64,000 nt of DNA, from assembly GCA_003013855.2 (NCBI GenBank), contig ML058477.1, forward strand, positions 4,278,001 to 4,342,000. The letters run 5' to 3'. This document shows positions 10,389 through 20,898 of the stretch, one piece after another; the first letter of the stretch is position 1; each line of letters starts with the position of its first letter. A program made the position numbers and the translations under genes. The DNA is from Liriodendron chinense (lineage: Eukaryota; Streptophyta; Magnoliopsida; Magnoliales; Magnoliaceae). The notes beneath the pieces were generated by a model. That model searched no databases. It was not told where the DNA came from and was given only the letters and a program-made list of their open reading frames with translations.

Positions 10389-11671
10389 GACTTCCCTTGC
10401 TCGTTCCTAAGGTATCATAGAAGAGATTAAGCATGGTGGGAGGCGGTGGAAGTCAGATCCGGAGTTCTACAACTCCTCTTAATTTGTTCTTCTAGTTTTA
10501 TATTTTTCTTAGTTGTTTTCATGTTTCCTTGGATTACGAATGGCTAAACCTCTTAGCTAGGGCTAAGAGGTGAAGCTTGTAGTAAATCTAAGATGTTTCA
10601 ATTCGTTTGATTTCGTTTCAAGTTAGATTATTAGTGATGAACAATGGTTGAAGTTTGAATAAAGTTCTAAGTAGTTTTTCTTAATCTTATGATGGCTCAT
10701 GGATGTTTAGAAGAACTGCTTGAGTTTTTAATTGTTTTGAATTATTCTAGACCTGTATGATCCGAGGAATTGGATTTAATATGCTCTAGACCTTTGATCC
10801 TCATGTGGGAACTTCATATTAAAAGTTCTACTTTTTTGGAATTTCTGCTTATTTGTGATTGTGTATGTGATTTTAATTAAGTTCAAGTCATGGTCTAGTT
10901 ATACTTTGTGACAGAATTTAATTATGATTATGATTGTGATCTTATCCTATTGGAACTAGGCTTGACTTATGCAATTGAGTGTGCTCAAGTCCTAACTTGA
11001 ATTGAGGGAATCATGTACTTGAATCACACATATGGAAGATTGTTTGTTTTAAATCTTCCGGCTAGATAGAACTTAATTTCGATTCTAGTTGAGAAAGTGA
11101 GAAACCACAGTGAATTAAGCATCAAAGATTGCTACAAGTGGATCCTTGAACCCCTAGTACTTTTTATTATTAATTACATTCAATTTAATTCAAAATATCT
11201 ATCTACACCAAATTCCAAAAATCCTGTTTAGTTAACTTTTAAGTAGAAACCATTGGAAGTGTTTTGTGAATTCCCACACAAGTCCCTGTGGATCTACCTC
11301 GGTCTTACCAAGATTATTACTACATCGTAACCCTACACTTGGGGAAGCGAACACTAGATAAATTCCACCTAATAGGATCTTTAGAGAGGTTTAGGCAAAG
11401 GATCTACCTATAATCAAGGTACCTAAAACATCTAAAGATCAAGAGAGAGCAAGAACATCTTCACATGAGCTTTGAATGCTCCATTTTGCGATTAAACACA
11501 AGGAAGGTGGCTTGAAATGCTTAGGATTAGTGCCTAATAGTATGGTCAATGAGGCTCGCTTTTAATGCACTAATATTTCTCTCTTTACCCCAAAAATCGA
11601 GCCTAGCCATTATATAGAAAAATCCCCAATGGTTTTAAATGGCTATAAATGGCTACCGGTAGGCTAGGGGT

Positions 11672-11866
11672 CCACGACCGATCAAATATAAAGGACCGAC
11701 CGGTCATATTGGCCTGGACAGAACAATTTGGTTGTTGTCCTTACTTGGTCGGTCACAACCGGTCGGAGGTCGGACAGACTAGCTGATCGGTCATCCGACC
11801 GGTCGAATTAGGCCAGGGATCTAGCGTTTCTTACTGGCCCTACTCGAGGTCTAACGACCGGTCGGC
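11672..11866. repeat. Palindrome cluster in LTR M (GACCGGTC core)
   Basis: Degenerate units: CCACGACCGATC, GGACCGACCGGTCATATTGG, TTGGTCGGTC-ACAACCGGTCGG, GATCGGTC-ATCCGACCGGTCG and ACGACCGGTCGGC. Fewer perfect units than in A, fitting an older copy. Confidence 0.8.
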
Positions 11867-12038
11867 AACCCTGTTATGCATGCTGTCTCAAGTTGTATTT
11901 TACAGCAGCAGGGGAAACCTCTTTGGTCATTGTTTGGGTGGTCTTTTAGGATACCTAGGGCTAATCTAAGATGACTACAAGTATGCCTAAAGGGTCAAGG
12001 TCATTTAAAGGTTTGGATTTTGGTTAAGGTTCAAGGTT

Positions 12039-12043
12039 TAAGG
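12039..12043. repeat. TSD of H, left (TAAGG)
   Basis: TAAGG directly before the LTR; the copy is at 20732-20736. Confidence 0.95.
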
Positions 12044-13043
12044 TGAAATTGCGATTTTACCGCTTGAAGAGATACTCGGAGATATGCTTAATGTCCTAGA
12101 GAGGGGTGAATAGGACTTTTTGAATTTCCAATTACAATTAAAACTAATCAAGTTAATCTTAGCAACCAAGATTATCACAATAACATTCAAGGCAATTATA
12201 TGATGAATTTGTAAGCAAGGACTATCATAAGCATTTCATCAAACAGTTAGCATTCATGATTGACTAAGCCATTCAACACATAGCAATCATTCAAACTCAC
12301 AATGCATAACGATTTATAGTGGTTCGGTTTCCCTACTCCACTCCCGGTTCACGATCTCAACCTATGAGACCACCGGATATCAGTTTAGTCTTGGTTTTAA
12401 ATCAGGTTAACCATCAACCTTGACATCATTTGATCTAGGACCGCGTTTACCATCCGCCGATGGCCCAATCCAGGGACTTGATGAGTTTGGATCTCAAACT
12501 CTCACCAATCCTAATCCAAGGACGGTCACGTACACTCTCGCCGAAGTTTCCCAATCCAGGGAATAGTGATTCAATAAATGGACTCTCAAATACTAGACAT
12601 ACCTAGACGATTGAGCCCCGATTCGATGCCTTTGATGAGTAGCTTCAGCTCTACGTGCTTCAACTTCTCTTTGTGCTCTCAAGATCAGCTACCGATGCAA
12701 ATGATGAGGTTATGTTGATGCCGGGTAGTTGGGAGAGAGTTGGTCAAGTTCCTCTTGCCTATTCAATGCAATGGTAATGAGGGAACTGCCAAACTTCAAG
12801 CATTCAATGGCTATAAACGACCTCATAAAGATATTCCGAAGGTAGGTCAGCCATGAATGAAGGTCTTGAGTTCATACTTCAAACCGAGCTTTGAATACTC
12901 ATTGATAAGCCATTAATGGCTAGGTTTGAATGATGAACTCAAGGGAGTTAAGAGCAAAGAGGGTAGGAGGATGTGAGTAAAAGCTCTCTCTCTTAGCTCT
13001 TGAAGGGTGTTGAATGCATGCCATGAAAGACCACAAGTCATGG

Positions 13044-13053
13044 CTATATAGAG
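13044..13053 (-). promoter_or_regulatory. TATA box of the 3' LTR of H
   Basis: CTATATAGAG on the plus strand (CTCTATATAG on the transcribed strand), about 40 bp beyond the palindrome array in the direction of transcription. The partner is at 19826-19835. Confidence 0.65.
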
Positions 13054-13090
13054 CCCCAAATGATGGCCCCAACGGATCTAAAACGGTCAC

Positions 13091-13600
13091 GTCCGACCTG
13101 TCAGAGAGGGGTCTGAACCGGTCGGACGGACCAGTCGCAATTCAAAAAGGTTGGGCCACATCTGGGATTGACCGACCGGTCAAGACCGGTCGGTACACCT
13201 TGCTGGACTGAATGAAGTATACAGGCCGACCGGTCAAGACCGGTCGGCTGCGCTTGCTGGAATGATTTAAACATGCAGGCTGACCGGTCAAGATCGGTCG
13301 GCTGCGCTTTTGGAAAATGCAGCACAACTGCTGGATTGATTGGAATAACTGGCCGACCGGTCAAGACCGGTCGGCAGTCCAGCTGAATTTCATCTAGCAG
13401 GTCTCTGACCAATATTTGCTATTCTTGGCCGACCGATCTTGACCGATCGGCTGCCCAGCTGCATTCATCATAGCAAGTGCTGTTAAGTATTGATGAGTCT
13501 GGCCGACCGGTCAGGGCCGGTCGGCAATCTAGACACTTCCATTATAGCAAGTTGCTGTCCATATCTTACAGTTCTGACCGACCGGTCAAGACCGGTCGGC
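13091..13600. repeat. Palindrome array, eight units, 3' LTR of H
   Basis: Units near 13091 (degenerate), 13168, 13223, 13277, 13350, 13427, 13500 and 13575. Half-sites are CCGACCGGTC and GACCGGTCGG around AA. Spacers carry TTGCTGGA / CTGCTGGA and AATGA words, some of which recur in the Athila-type LTRs of G. Confidence 0.9.
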
Positions 13601-14004
13601 TGTCTAGATGGTCTTGTCACATCAAGTTTGCTGGACCAAGTCTTTCAACGCAACAGCTGATCACCTTCAATGATGAAGCATGAAGTGATTTGGTGCATGA
13701 AGTCCATTGTTTGGACATATGTTCAATTACGATTCGCACCAGCCATGGACCACAGGTCTGATCAACTTGTGCAAGGGTCGAGAGAGAATGGGATAAGATA
13801 GGTGAGTCATTACGCCATTCTTTGATGTTTTAGGTTTCCTATGGTCGATCTATATGCAACTTACCTGAGATCTTGTTTCAGCTTGAGCTTGAGCAATGGA
13901 AGAAGCATAATCTTCAAGTCTTGATTTTCAAATCTTCGACCGGGGCTCACACGATAAGACACGACCAACCAACACGACAATTGACAAAATAAAGTGTACT
14001 AACA

Positions 14005-14794
14005 ATCTCCCCGTTTGTCAATTGCGTGACAAAACATCTAACCTAGACAAATCATGACTCCTTATCATGATTGACCCTTAAACAGAAAGAAAGATACACC
14101 CAATTACATGTCTATACAGATATACAAAATAATCTATACAAAAGGACATGTACAGACTCGATTTTCTTCAAAATCTCCCCCTCAATGCTTGCACCCACAA
14201 AGTCCTGCAAAAAGATATAATTGGACCTTCTAGGTGGGATGATTCTCCCCCTTTTTGTTAGTAATTGACAAGGGTTAGCCAGCAAAATGATATGCCTAAG
14301 AAGCTGCAAGGCTAGTGCCGAAAATATGTCAATCACATAAGGCAGGGAAGAGATATAGAAATTTAAGCCCTGAGGAGATTTAAAGAACAAATCATGCCAG
14401 ATATACAAGTAATCATGAAAGCATAGAGGGCTTATAGCCCAATCAACCAACCACCCCTCTAGATGTATATCTAGACAAAAACAAAACACAAAGCATGAGC
14501 TAAAAAGGGCAAATATGCCCAAACCATCCAACCTCCCACAGATATTCAATAAAAGATCAAGAGCTCATATAAAAAGATATAATTATAGAAAATAGCATCC
14601 ATACATATACCAAAATGGGCAAGCAGCCCAATGTAAAGATGTATCAATCCGCAAAATATACAGACAATCCATAGAAAGATAGTGCATGAAATCCAGACAA
14701 TGTCGTTGGTCATACAAAAAGGAACTGTGACCAAGACATGAGACTAGTAATCTGTTCCATCTCCCAGATCAGGGGGTGGAACGTCCCCACGCGC
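14005..14794 (-). other. 3' non-coding region of H with PPTs
   Basis: The PPT next to the LTR reads ACGGGGAGAT on the minus strand. Two more G-rich tracts read GAGGGGGAGA (near 14175) and AAAAAGGGGGAGAA (near 14243). The region around 14401-14470 matches the 3' region of A. The frames at 14112-14734 show no family features. Confidence 0.7.
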
Positions 14795-15683
14795 CGCGCT
14801 CTCGCCTTTTTCAATCGGTACACTTTGTGAGGATACTTAGGATCAATGAATCATTTTGGTTGTTCAACATACACTTCCTCATCAAGCATACCATTAAAGA
14901 AGGCGCTTTTTACATCCATTTGAAATAGTTTGAACTTTAAAGCACAAGCAACAGCATAAAGATTCTAATAGACTCGAGTCTAGCTACAGGGGCAAATGTT
15001 TCATCAAAATCAATGCCTTCAATTTGTGAATATCCCTGAGCAACTAACCGAGCCTTATTTCGTATTATATTCCCAGATTCATCGAATTTATTCTTGAAAA
15101 TCCATTTGGTTCCAATAACATTTTTCCTTTCAGGCCTGTCGACCAGATACCACACCTCATTTCTAATGAATTATTGAAGCTCTTCCTGCATTGCAAGGAT
15201 CCAAAATTCATCGTTTAGAGCTTCATCAGCATTTTTTGGTTTTATTTTAGAAGTGAAACACAGGTGACTATTGACTACCTCCAACTGTCTCCTGATTTTG
15301 ACACCAACGCTAGGATCCCCAATGATTTGATTGAGGGGGTGATCCTTGACAATTTGTACATCACCAGGAGCAGTGGGGACATTTGGAGATGAGGGTTGTT
15401 TATCAAATTTTCCTATCTCGCATATACCCTCATCTTCTTCTTCATCACCTGGAGACACAGATTTATCCAGGGTATCATCTACAGTCACATTAATTGACTC
15501 TTGAACTGATGAGGTACGAAGGTTGTAGACACGAAAGGCTCTACTATTTAATGAGTACCCTAAGAAGATACCCTCATCACTCTTGGAGTCAAACTTTCCC
15601 AAGTTTTCTCGGTCTCTTATAATATAACATGTACTACCAAAGACCTTAAAGTATTTCACATTTGGTGTCTTTCCACACCACAA
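14795..15683 (-). pseudogene. pol: Integrase end, linker and truncated RT of H
   Basis: 15171-15683 carries the integrase C-terminal side (VKYFKVFGSTCYI, EGIFLGYS) and a linker, ending in the RT entry AMQEELQ. A TAA stop follows. 14937-15155 holds the RT fingers: NVIGTKWIFKNK, KARLVAQGYSQ and ETFAPVARLES. A shifted frame then continues through FQMDVKSAFFNG to YRLKKA, where homology ends near 14795. The palm with the YXDD catalytic motif and all of RNase H are missing, so no active RT can be made. The deletion may predate insertion, since both LTRs and the PPT side are intact. Confidence 0.88.
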
Positions 15684-15684
15684 T

Positions 15685-17073
15685 TCATAAGCAGTTTTGT
15701 TTAGACCTGCCCTTAAATAAACTCGATTTATAATATAAGCAGGCAGTGTTTACTGCTTCGGCCCACAGATTTTGCACAAGATTCTTATTATTAAGCATAG
15801 CTGTGGCCATATCCAACAATACTCGATTTTTCCTTTCAACAACCCCATTTTGTTGAGGTGTTTTGGGTGCTGAGAACTCATGGTGAATACCCAATTCATC
15901 GCATAATGCCTTCAAATGATGATCTTCAAATTCACCGCCGTGATCACTCCTGATTCTTGCTACCATGTATCCTTTCTCATTGTGAAGTCGCTTCACCAGT
16001 TTTTGGAATTCTCCAAAAGTGTCAGATTTTTCTCTTAGGAAGGCGACCCATGTGAATCTAGAGTAATCATCAACGACTACAAGGAAGTATCGTTTTCCAC
16101 CTTGGCTAAGTACCCTGGTAGGACAAACTAGGTCCATGTGTAGCATTTCAAATGGTTTTGATGTGACCAGGATAGAGGTTCTCTTGTGTGCAACCTTGAT
16201 TTGTTTACCTTTTTGGCATGCGATGCACACAGCATTTGGTCTTTTACCCATCTTTGGTAGACCTCTCACCAAAATTTTCTGACTCAGTTTAAACAGATTT
16301 CTATAATGTACATGACCGAGTCGATGGTGCCATAGTTCTGCTTCATCCTGAACGGCCACGTGACACATGGTGGAGAAGCTTGAATTGTTGTGATTTTCAA
16401 TGACATAGTAGTTGTCTCCTGTGCGTAGACCTTTTATGACTAATTTTCCTGTGGAGTTCAGGATCTTGCACATATCTTTGGAGAAGCTTACTGAGTGCTC
16501 TTCATCACAAATCTGTGAGATACTCAGTAAGTTGTATTTAAGGCCATCAACATACAGCACATTTTCAATTTCGGGCAAACCTGGCCCCGTGATGGTTCCT
16601 TTACCAATAATTTTAGCTATGCTCCCATCACCAAATGTGACAGACCCACCATCAAATTCGTCATATGCACAAAATTGAGATCTATCACCTGTCATGTGTT
16701 TAGAGCAACCACTATCCAAGTACCATCTAGGGGTATTCCCAGCTTTTAAGGCAGTATGAATGACCAAACACTTGTTCTTTACAACCCATTTAGTTGTTGT
16801 CCTTTTATGAGGGGTATTCTTATGGTGAGATTCTCTAGTTTTCTTGGGAGAATCAGATTTTTCTTTTTCACGCAAGAGAAGAGCAGTTTTCAAATTCAGC
16901 ATTTTAACTTGCTCTAATACTTCAACCATCCTCTTGTCCTTCCTAGGATAATTCTTTCGAATGTTTCCTCCTTTTGGTGAAGTATGTATGGGAGGATTCC
17001 AATAAGCTTGCACATTTTTCCCGGTCGGTACAAATTTACCTCTCAAGTTTCTGACAGGATTTTTGAACACCAT
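15685..17073 (-). CDS. pol: Protease and integrase part of H polyprotein
   Basis: A 462-residue open frame. The aspartic protease active site is WYLDSGCSKHMTG at about residues 117-129, followed by GDGSIAKIIGKG. The pre-integrase zinc domain is LWHHRLGHVHYRN with CIACQKGK. The integrase core has the first Asp in MLHMDLV, the second in RSDHGGEF and the Glu in NGVVERKNR, so the DDE triad is complete. It ends in a frameshift against the 15683 frame. This part would mature the particle and insert the cDNA. It lies downstream of gag in one polyprotein. The frame upstream (17085-17423) is shifted, so full translation would need an unbroken copy. Confidence 0.9.
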   Translation of the reverse strand: MVFKNPVRNLRGKFVPTGKNVQAYWNPPIHTSPKGGNIRKNYPRKDKRMVEVLEQVKMLNLKTALLLREKEKSDSPKKTRESHHKNTPHKRTTTKWVVKNKCLVIHTALKAGNTPRWYLDSGCSKHMTGDRSQFCAYDEFDGGSVTFGDGSIAKIIGKGTITGPGLPEIENVLYVDGLKYNLLSISQICDEEHSVSFSKDMCKILNSTGKLVIKGLRTGDNYYVIENHNNSSFSTMCHVAVQDEAELWHHRLGHVHYRNLFKLSQKILVRGLPKMGKRPNAVCIACQKGKQIKVAHKRTSILVTSKPFEMLHMDLVCPTRVLSQGGKRYFLVVVDDYSRFTWVAFLREKSDTFGEFQKLVKRLHNEKGYMVARIRSDHGGEFEDHHLKALCDELGIHHEFSAPKTPQQNGVVERKNRVLLDMATAMLNNKNLVQNLWAEAVNTACLYYKSSLFKGRSKQNCL

Positions 17074-18750
17074 GCACTCAAACTTTAAGTGGCCAATGTC
17101 TCCACAAGCATGGCAAACAGGAGATGCTTGGTTTTACTTCCCGATGCACCATGATCTTTTCGTACCATAGGATGGACTGAGGTAGTTTTTGAAGTGTGAC
17201 TGTCATAACCCATACCTCTTCTGCCCATTGGCGATCTTACCACACCTAGGAGTTTTTCATGGTTTTCTTCTCCTTGGGCAAACCGTCTTCTGGAGTCAAC
17301 GACTTGACACTTAAGACGATCAATTTCAGTGTTCGCCTCTTTGATTTCTTTCTCAAGTCTAACATCCTTGTCTAGAGATTCACCACTTATGAGCTTTTTC
17401 TTTTTCTTGTTCAAGCTCATCATTCTTCCTTTTCAGTTCTTCTAGATCTTGACCCATCTTTTGATTCTCAATTTTCAATCCGTCAATATTTTTTGTCAAT
17501 TTGTCATTTTCAGCCTTCATTTGGCCCAACTTTTTAATAGTATTTATATTTTCAATGTATAGTTGGTTATATACCTCCTGAAGGCCTTCATCCTCATTCT
17601 CATCATCACTCAAGGAATCATTTTCAATGTTAGAGGATTCATGATCATCAATGTCTCCGGTGATCTTTGCAATGGGCTCAATTTGAGGCACAATATCAGT
17701 GATGGAGGCCATTAGAATTTTGATTGAACCTTGCTCCTCCTCACTTTGATATATGTATGATTCTGATTCAGATTCTTCAGTCTCATCCCATGTAGCCGCC
17801 ATTGCCTTTTTCTTGGCTTTATTATCGGTGCACTCGGATGCAAAGTGACCAAATGCTCTACACTTGTAGCATTGAGGATCTTTTGACTTAACAAATTTTC
17901 CTTTGTTGTTCTTGGAGTCAAAAGGTTTACCCTTCTGGTAGGGTTTCCTTCTAGAAGTATTTCCCCTAGTTTTGAAGAATTTTTGAAATTTCTTGGCCAT
18001 AAGTGCCATTTCTTCTAAGTATGGATCTTCCTCACTTCCGCATTCAGAATCTTGTTTCTTGTGAGAAGATTTTAGGGCTGTACTTTTGGATTTGGAGGGA
18101 GTTTTGAAACGTAGCTCATAGGTTTGAAGGGACCCTAGTAATTCTTCAACTTTCATGGTATTTAGGTCCCTACATTCTTCTATGGTAGTAACTTTGGAAG
18201 AGAACCGTTCCGGTAGGGATCTCAGAATTTTCCTACACAGTCTATTCTCTGGAACAGGATCCCCCAAGCCCCACATTTCATTTGTGATCTTGTTCAGTTT
18301 GGTATAGAAATCAGTAAATGTTTCGTGCTCCTCCATAGTAATGTTTTCAAATTGTGTAGAGAGGTGCAGAAGTTTTGAGTTTTTAACAATGCTTGTTCCT
18401 TCATGAGTAACTTCAAGAATGTCCCATGCCTGCTTACTAGTTGTGCAATTTTGAATCTGGCCAAATTCATCTTTAGATACTGACCAAAAAATGGCATTCA
18501 GGCCTTTGGCATTATGAACACGTTGAGCTTTATCAAAATCAGTCCACATCGCCTTATCTCTTGGCCGGAGGACGTCCGGTTCTCCTTCCTTACATATAGT
18601 GTCCATTGGGGTTTATATCCAACATCAATCATGTCCCTAACGTCCGAATCAATAGATTTCAAGAAGATGCGCATTCGGGCTTTCTAGTATGGATAGTTTG
18701 ACCCATCAAAGAAGGGAGGCTTAGTAACGGATGAAGAGTCTTCTCTAGAC
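17074..18750 (-). pseudogene. gag: Gag of H (UBN2, two CCHC knuckles, coiled coil), broken
   Basis: The start at 18748-18750 (MSREDSSSV) matches the gag of A. A TAG (plus 18684-18686) replaces the Trp codon of the NYPYW motif, and a missing C near 18612 shifts the frame. From 18606 a 408-residue frame holds UBN2 (CTTSKQAWDILEVTHEG, ILRSLPERF) and the first zinc knuckle CYKCRAFGHFASEC. A long coiled-coil stretch (LKIENQKMGQDLEELKRK) then follows. The frame shifts near 17400, and 17085-17423 continues to a second knuckle CHACGDIGHLKFEC, again in a shifted frame. Compared with A, this gag has an extra coiled coil and knuckle, so it is the fuller version of the same protein. Confidence 0.88.
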
Positions 18751-18805
18751 ATATTTTCAAGTTCTCTTAGGATCTCACTCTAGGTTTTTAAACCCGAGCG
18801 GAGGA

Positions 18806-18822
18806 ACCCGCTCTGATACCAA
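18806..18822 (-). other. PBS of H (initiator tRNA-Met type)
   Basis: TGGTATCAGAGCGGG on the minus strand, two bases from the 5' LTR. A better match than in A. Confidence 0.9.
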
Positions 18823-18823
18823 T

Positions 18824-20731
18824 TGAAATTGCGGTTTTACCGCTTGAAGAGATACTCGGAGATATGCCTAATGTCCTAGAGGGGGGTGAATAGGACTTTT
18901 TGAATTTCCAATTACAATTAAAACTAATCAAGTTAATCTTAGCAACCAAGATTATCACAATAACATTCAAGGCAATTATATGATGAATTTGTAAGCAAGG
19001 ACTATCATAAGCATTTCTTCAAACGGTTAGCATTCATGATTGACTAAGCCATTCAACACATAGCAATCATTCAAACTCACAATGCACAACGATTTATAGT
19101 GGTTCGATTTCCCTACTCCACTCCCGGTTCACGATCTCAACCTATGAGACCACCGGATTTCACTATAGTCTTGGTTTTAAATTAAGTTAACCATCAACCT
19201 TGACATCCTTTGATCTAGGACAGCGTTTACCATCCGCCGATGGCCCAATCCAGGGACTTGACGAGTTTGGATCTCAAACTCTCACCAATCCTAATCCAAG
19301 GACGGTCACGTACACTCCCGTCGGAGTTTCCTAATCCAGGGAATAGTGATTCAATAAATGGACTCTCAAATACTAGACATACCTAGACGATTGAGCCCCG
19401 ATTCGATGCCTTTGATGAGTAGCTTCAGCTCCACGTGCTTCGGCTTCTCTTTATGCTCCCAAGATCAGCTACCGATGCAAATGATGAGGTTATGTTGATG
19501 CTGGGTAGTTAGGAGAGAGTTGGTCAAGTTCCTCTTGCCTATTCAATGCAATGGTAATGAGGGAACTGCCAAACTTCAAGCATTCAATGGCTATAAACGA
19601 CCTCATAAAGATATTCCGAAGGTAGGTCAGCCATGAATGAAGGTCTTGAGTTCATACTTCAAACCAAGCTTTGCATACTCATTGATAAGCCATTAATGGC
19701 TAGGTTTGAATGATGAACTCAAGGAAGTTAAGAGCAAAGAGGGTAGGAGGATGTGAGTAAAAGCTCTCTCTCTCTTAGCTCTTGAAGGGTGTTGAATGCA
19801 TGCCATGAAAGACCATAAGTCATGGCTATATAGAGCCCCAAATGATGGCCCCAACGGATCTAAAACAGTCACGTCTGACCTGTCAGAGAGGGGTCTGAAC
19901 CGGTCGGACGGACCAGTCGCAATTCAAAAAGGTTGGGCCACATCTGGGACTGACCGATCAGTCAAGACCGGTCGGTAACCTTGCTGGACTGAATGAAGTA
20001 TGCAGGCCGACCGATCAAGACCGGTCGGCTGCGCTTCTGGAAAATGCAGCACAGCTGCTGGATTGATTTGAATAACTGGCCGACCGGTCAAGACCGGTCG
20101 GCAGTCCAGCTGAATTTCATCCAGCAGGTCTCTGACCAATATTTGTTAATCCTGGCCGACCGGTCTTGATCGGTCGGCTGCCCAGCTGCATTCATCACAG
20201 CAAGTGCTGTTAAGTATTGATGAGTCTGGCCAACCGGTCAAGGCCGGTCGGCAATCTAAGCACTTCCATTACAGCAAGGTTGTTGTCCATATCTTACAGT
20301 TCTGGCCGACCAGTCAAGACCAGTCGGCTGTCTAGATGGTCTTGTCACAGCAAGTTTGCTGGACCAAGTCTTTCAACACAACAGCTGATCACTTTAATGA
20401 TGAAGCATGAAGTGATTTGGTGCATGAAGTCCAGTGTTTGGACATATGTTCAATTACGATTCGCACCAGCCATGGACCACAGGTCTGATCAACTTGTGCA
20501 AGGGTCGAGAGAGAATGGGATAAGATAGGTGAGTCATTACTCCATTCTTTGATGTTTTGGGTTTCCTATGGTCGATCTATATGCAACTTACCTGAGATCT
20601 TGTTTCAGCTTGAGCTTGAGCAATGGAATAAGCATAATCTTCAAGTCTTGATCTTCAAATCTTCGACCGGGGCTCACACGACAAGACACGACCAGCCAAC
20701 ACGACAATTGACAAAATAAAGTGTACTAACA
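18824..20731 (-). repeat. 5' LTR of H
   Basis: 1908 bp. Close to the 3' LTR but with substitutions, a TC repeat change, and one palindrome unit fewer. TATA box at 19826-19835. Confidence 0.93.
19872..20328. repeat. Palindrome array, seven units, 5' LTR of H
   Basis: Units near 19872, 19950, 20005, 20077, 20154, 20227 and 20303. The unit at 13277 in the 3' LTR, with its spacer, has no counterpart, which explains the 53-bp length difference. Several units carry CCGATC or CCAGTC point changes. Confidence 0.88.
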
Positions 20732-20736
20732 TAAGG
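20732..20736. repeat. TSD of H, right (TAAGG)
   Basis: Same five bases as 12039-12043. Confidence 0.95.
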
Positions 20737-20898
20737 TTCACCAAGGCATCTCTTTTACCTATTTTTTCTTCCTTGATGCAGCAGGTCCGCTTAAGTCTTC
20801 GGTCTTCGTCTTCTTTAAGCTCAACCGATACTAGACTCACCGACCTATGTAATTGACAAATAAGGTGCACTAGTATGCCACAGAAAAGTGCACTAACA
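20737..20898 (-). mobile_element. M: Sirevirus LTR, right end
   Basis: TTCACCAAGGCATC ... CTTGATGCAGCAGGTCC ... GCACTAGTATGCCACAGAAAAGTGCACTAACA matches the start of A's LTR in reverse complement. It abuts L at 20899. Confidence 0.88.

Larger units (their letters stand above)
8134..11353 (+). mobile_element. F: 3' part of an Athila-type gypsy element
   Basis: Integrase C-terminal end, 3' untranslated region, PPT and a 1603-bp 3' LTR. The left part is beyond D1, which cuts F inside the integrase gene, and lies outside the window. The 3' region matches G and K of this window. F's LTR end (GCGAACA, 11353) abuts Sirevirus LTR M, so F was inserted in M. The matching TSD cannot be checked. Confidence 0.85.
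9751..11353 (+). repeat. 3' LTR of F
   Basis: Starts TGTTGAGCTCC after the PPT and ends TTGGGGAAGCGAACA. The pre-terminal CCCTGTGGATCTACCTCGG and ATTATTACTACATCG words are shared with the LTRs of G, J and K. It has a palindrome array at 9997-10283 and a TATA box at 10381-10388. Confidence 0.88.
11354..12043 (-). mobile_element. M: Sirevirus LTR, left part
   Basis: Starts inside an A-like LTR read on the minus strand: GGTTTAGGCAAAGGATCTACC matches the N LTR near 40676-40700. A minus-strand TATA box (CTATATAATG, near 11611) and a palindrome cluster follow. M resumes after H at 20737 and ends GTGCACTAACA at 20898. Its left part is separated by F. No internal region of M is seen in the window. 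Confidence 0.8.
12044..14004 (-). repeat. 3' LTR of H
   Basis: 1961 bp; on the plus strand it reads TGAAATTGCGATTTTACC to GTGTACTAACA. It holds an eight-unit palindrome array, one unit more than its partner. Confidence 0.93.
12044..20731 (-). mobile_element. H: Sirevirus (Ty1/copia), nearly complete, truncated RT
   Basis: An 8688-bp minus-strand element with a perfect TAAGG TSD, LTRs at 12044-14004 (3') and 18824-20731 (5'), a tRNA-Met PBS, gag, protease, integrase and the start of RT. RT ends abruptly near 14795 after the YRLKKA stretch, and RNase H is missing. Gag has a stop and a frameshift near its start. LTRs differ by scattered substitutions and by one palindrome unit (53 bp). The protease context WYLDSGCSKHMTG and the UBN2 gag point to the Sirevirus (SIRE/Maximus) lineage. 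Confidence 0.93.

Noticed and set aside
13091..13600. CRISPR-like look of evenly spaced repeats
   Set aside because: Repeats are palindromic and variable, spacers are related to each other, and the host is a plant LTR.
14112..14734. Possible envelope-like gene in the 3' region of H (145- and 62-residue hydrophobic frames)
   Set aside because: Some Sireviruses carry an envelope-like gene, but these frames do not continue from pol, are short, and match non-coding sequence of A.
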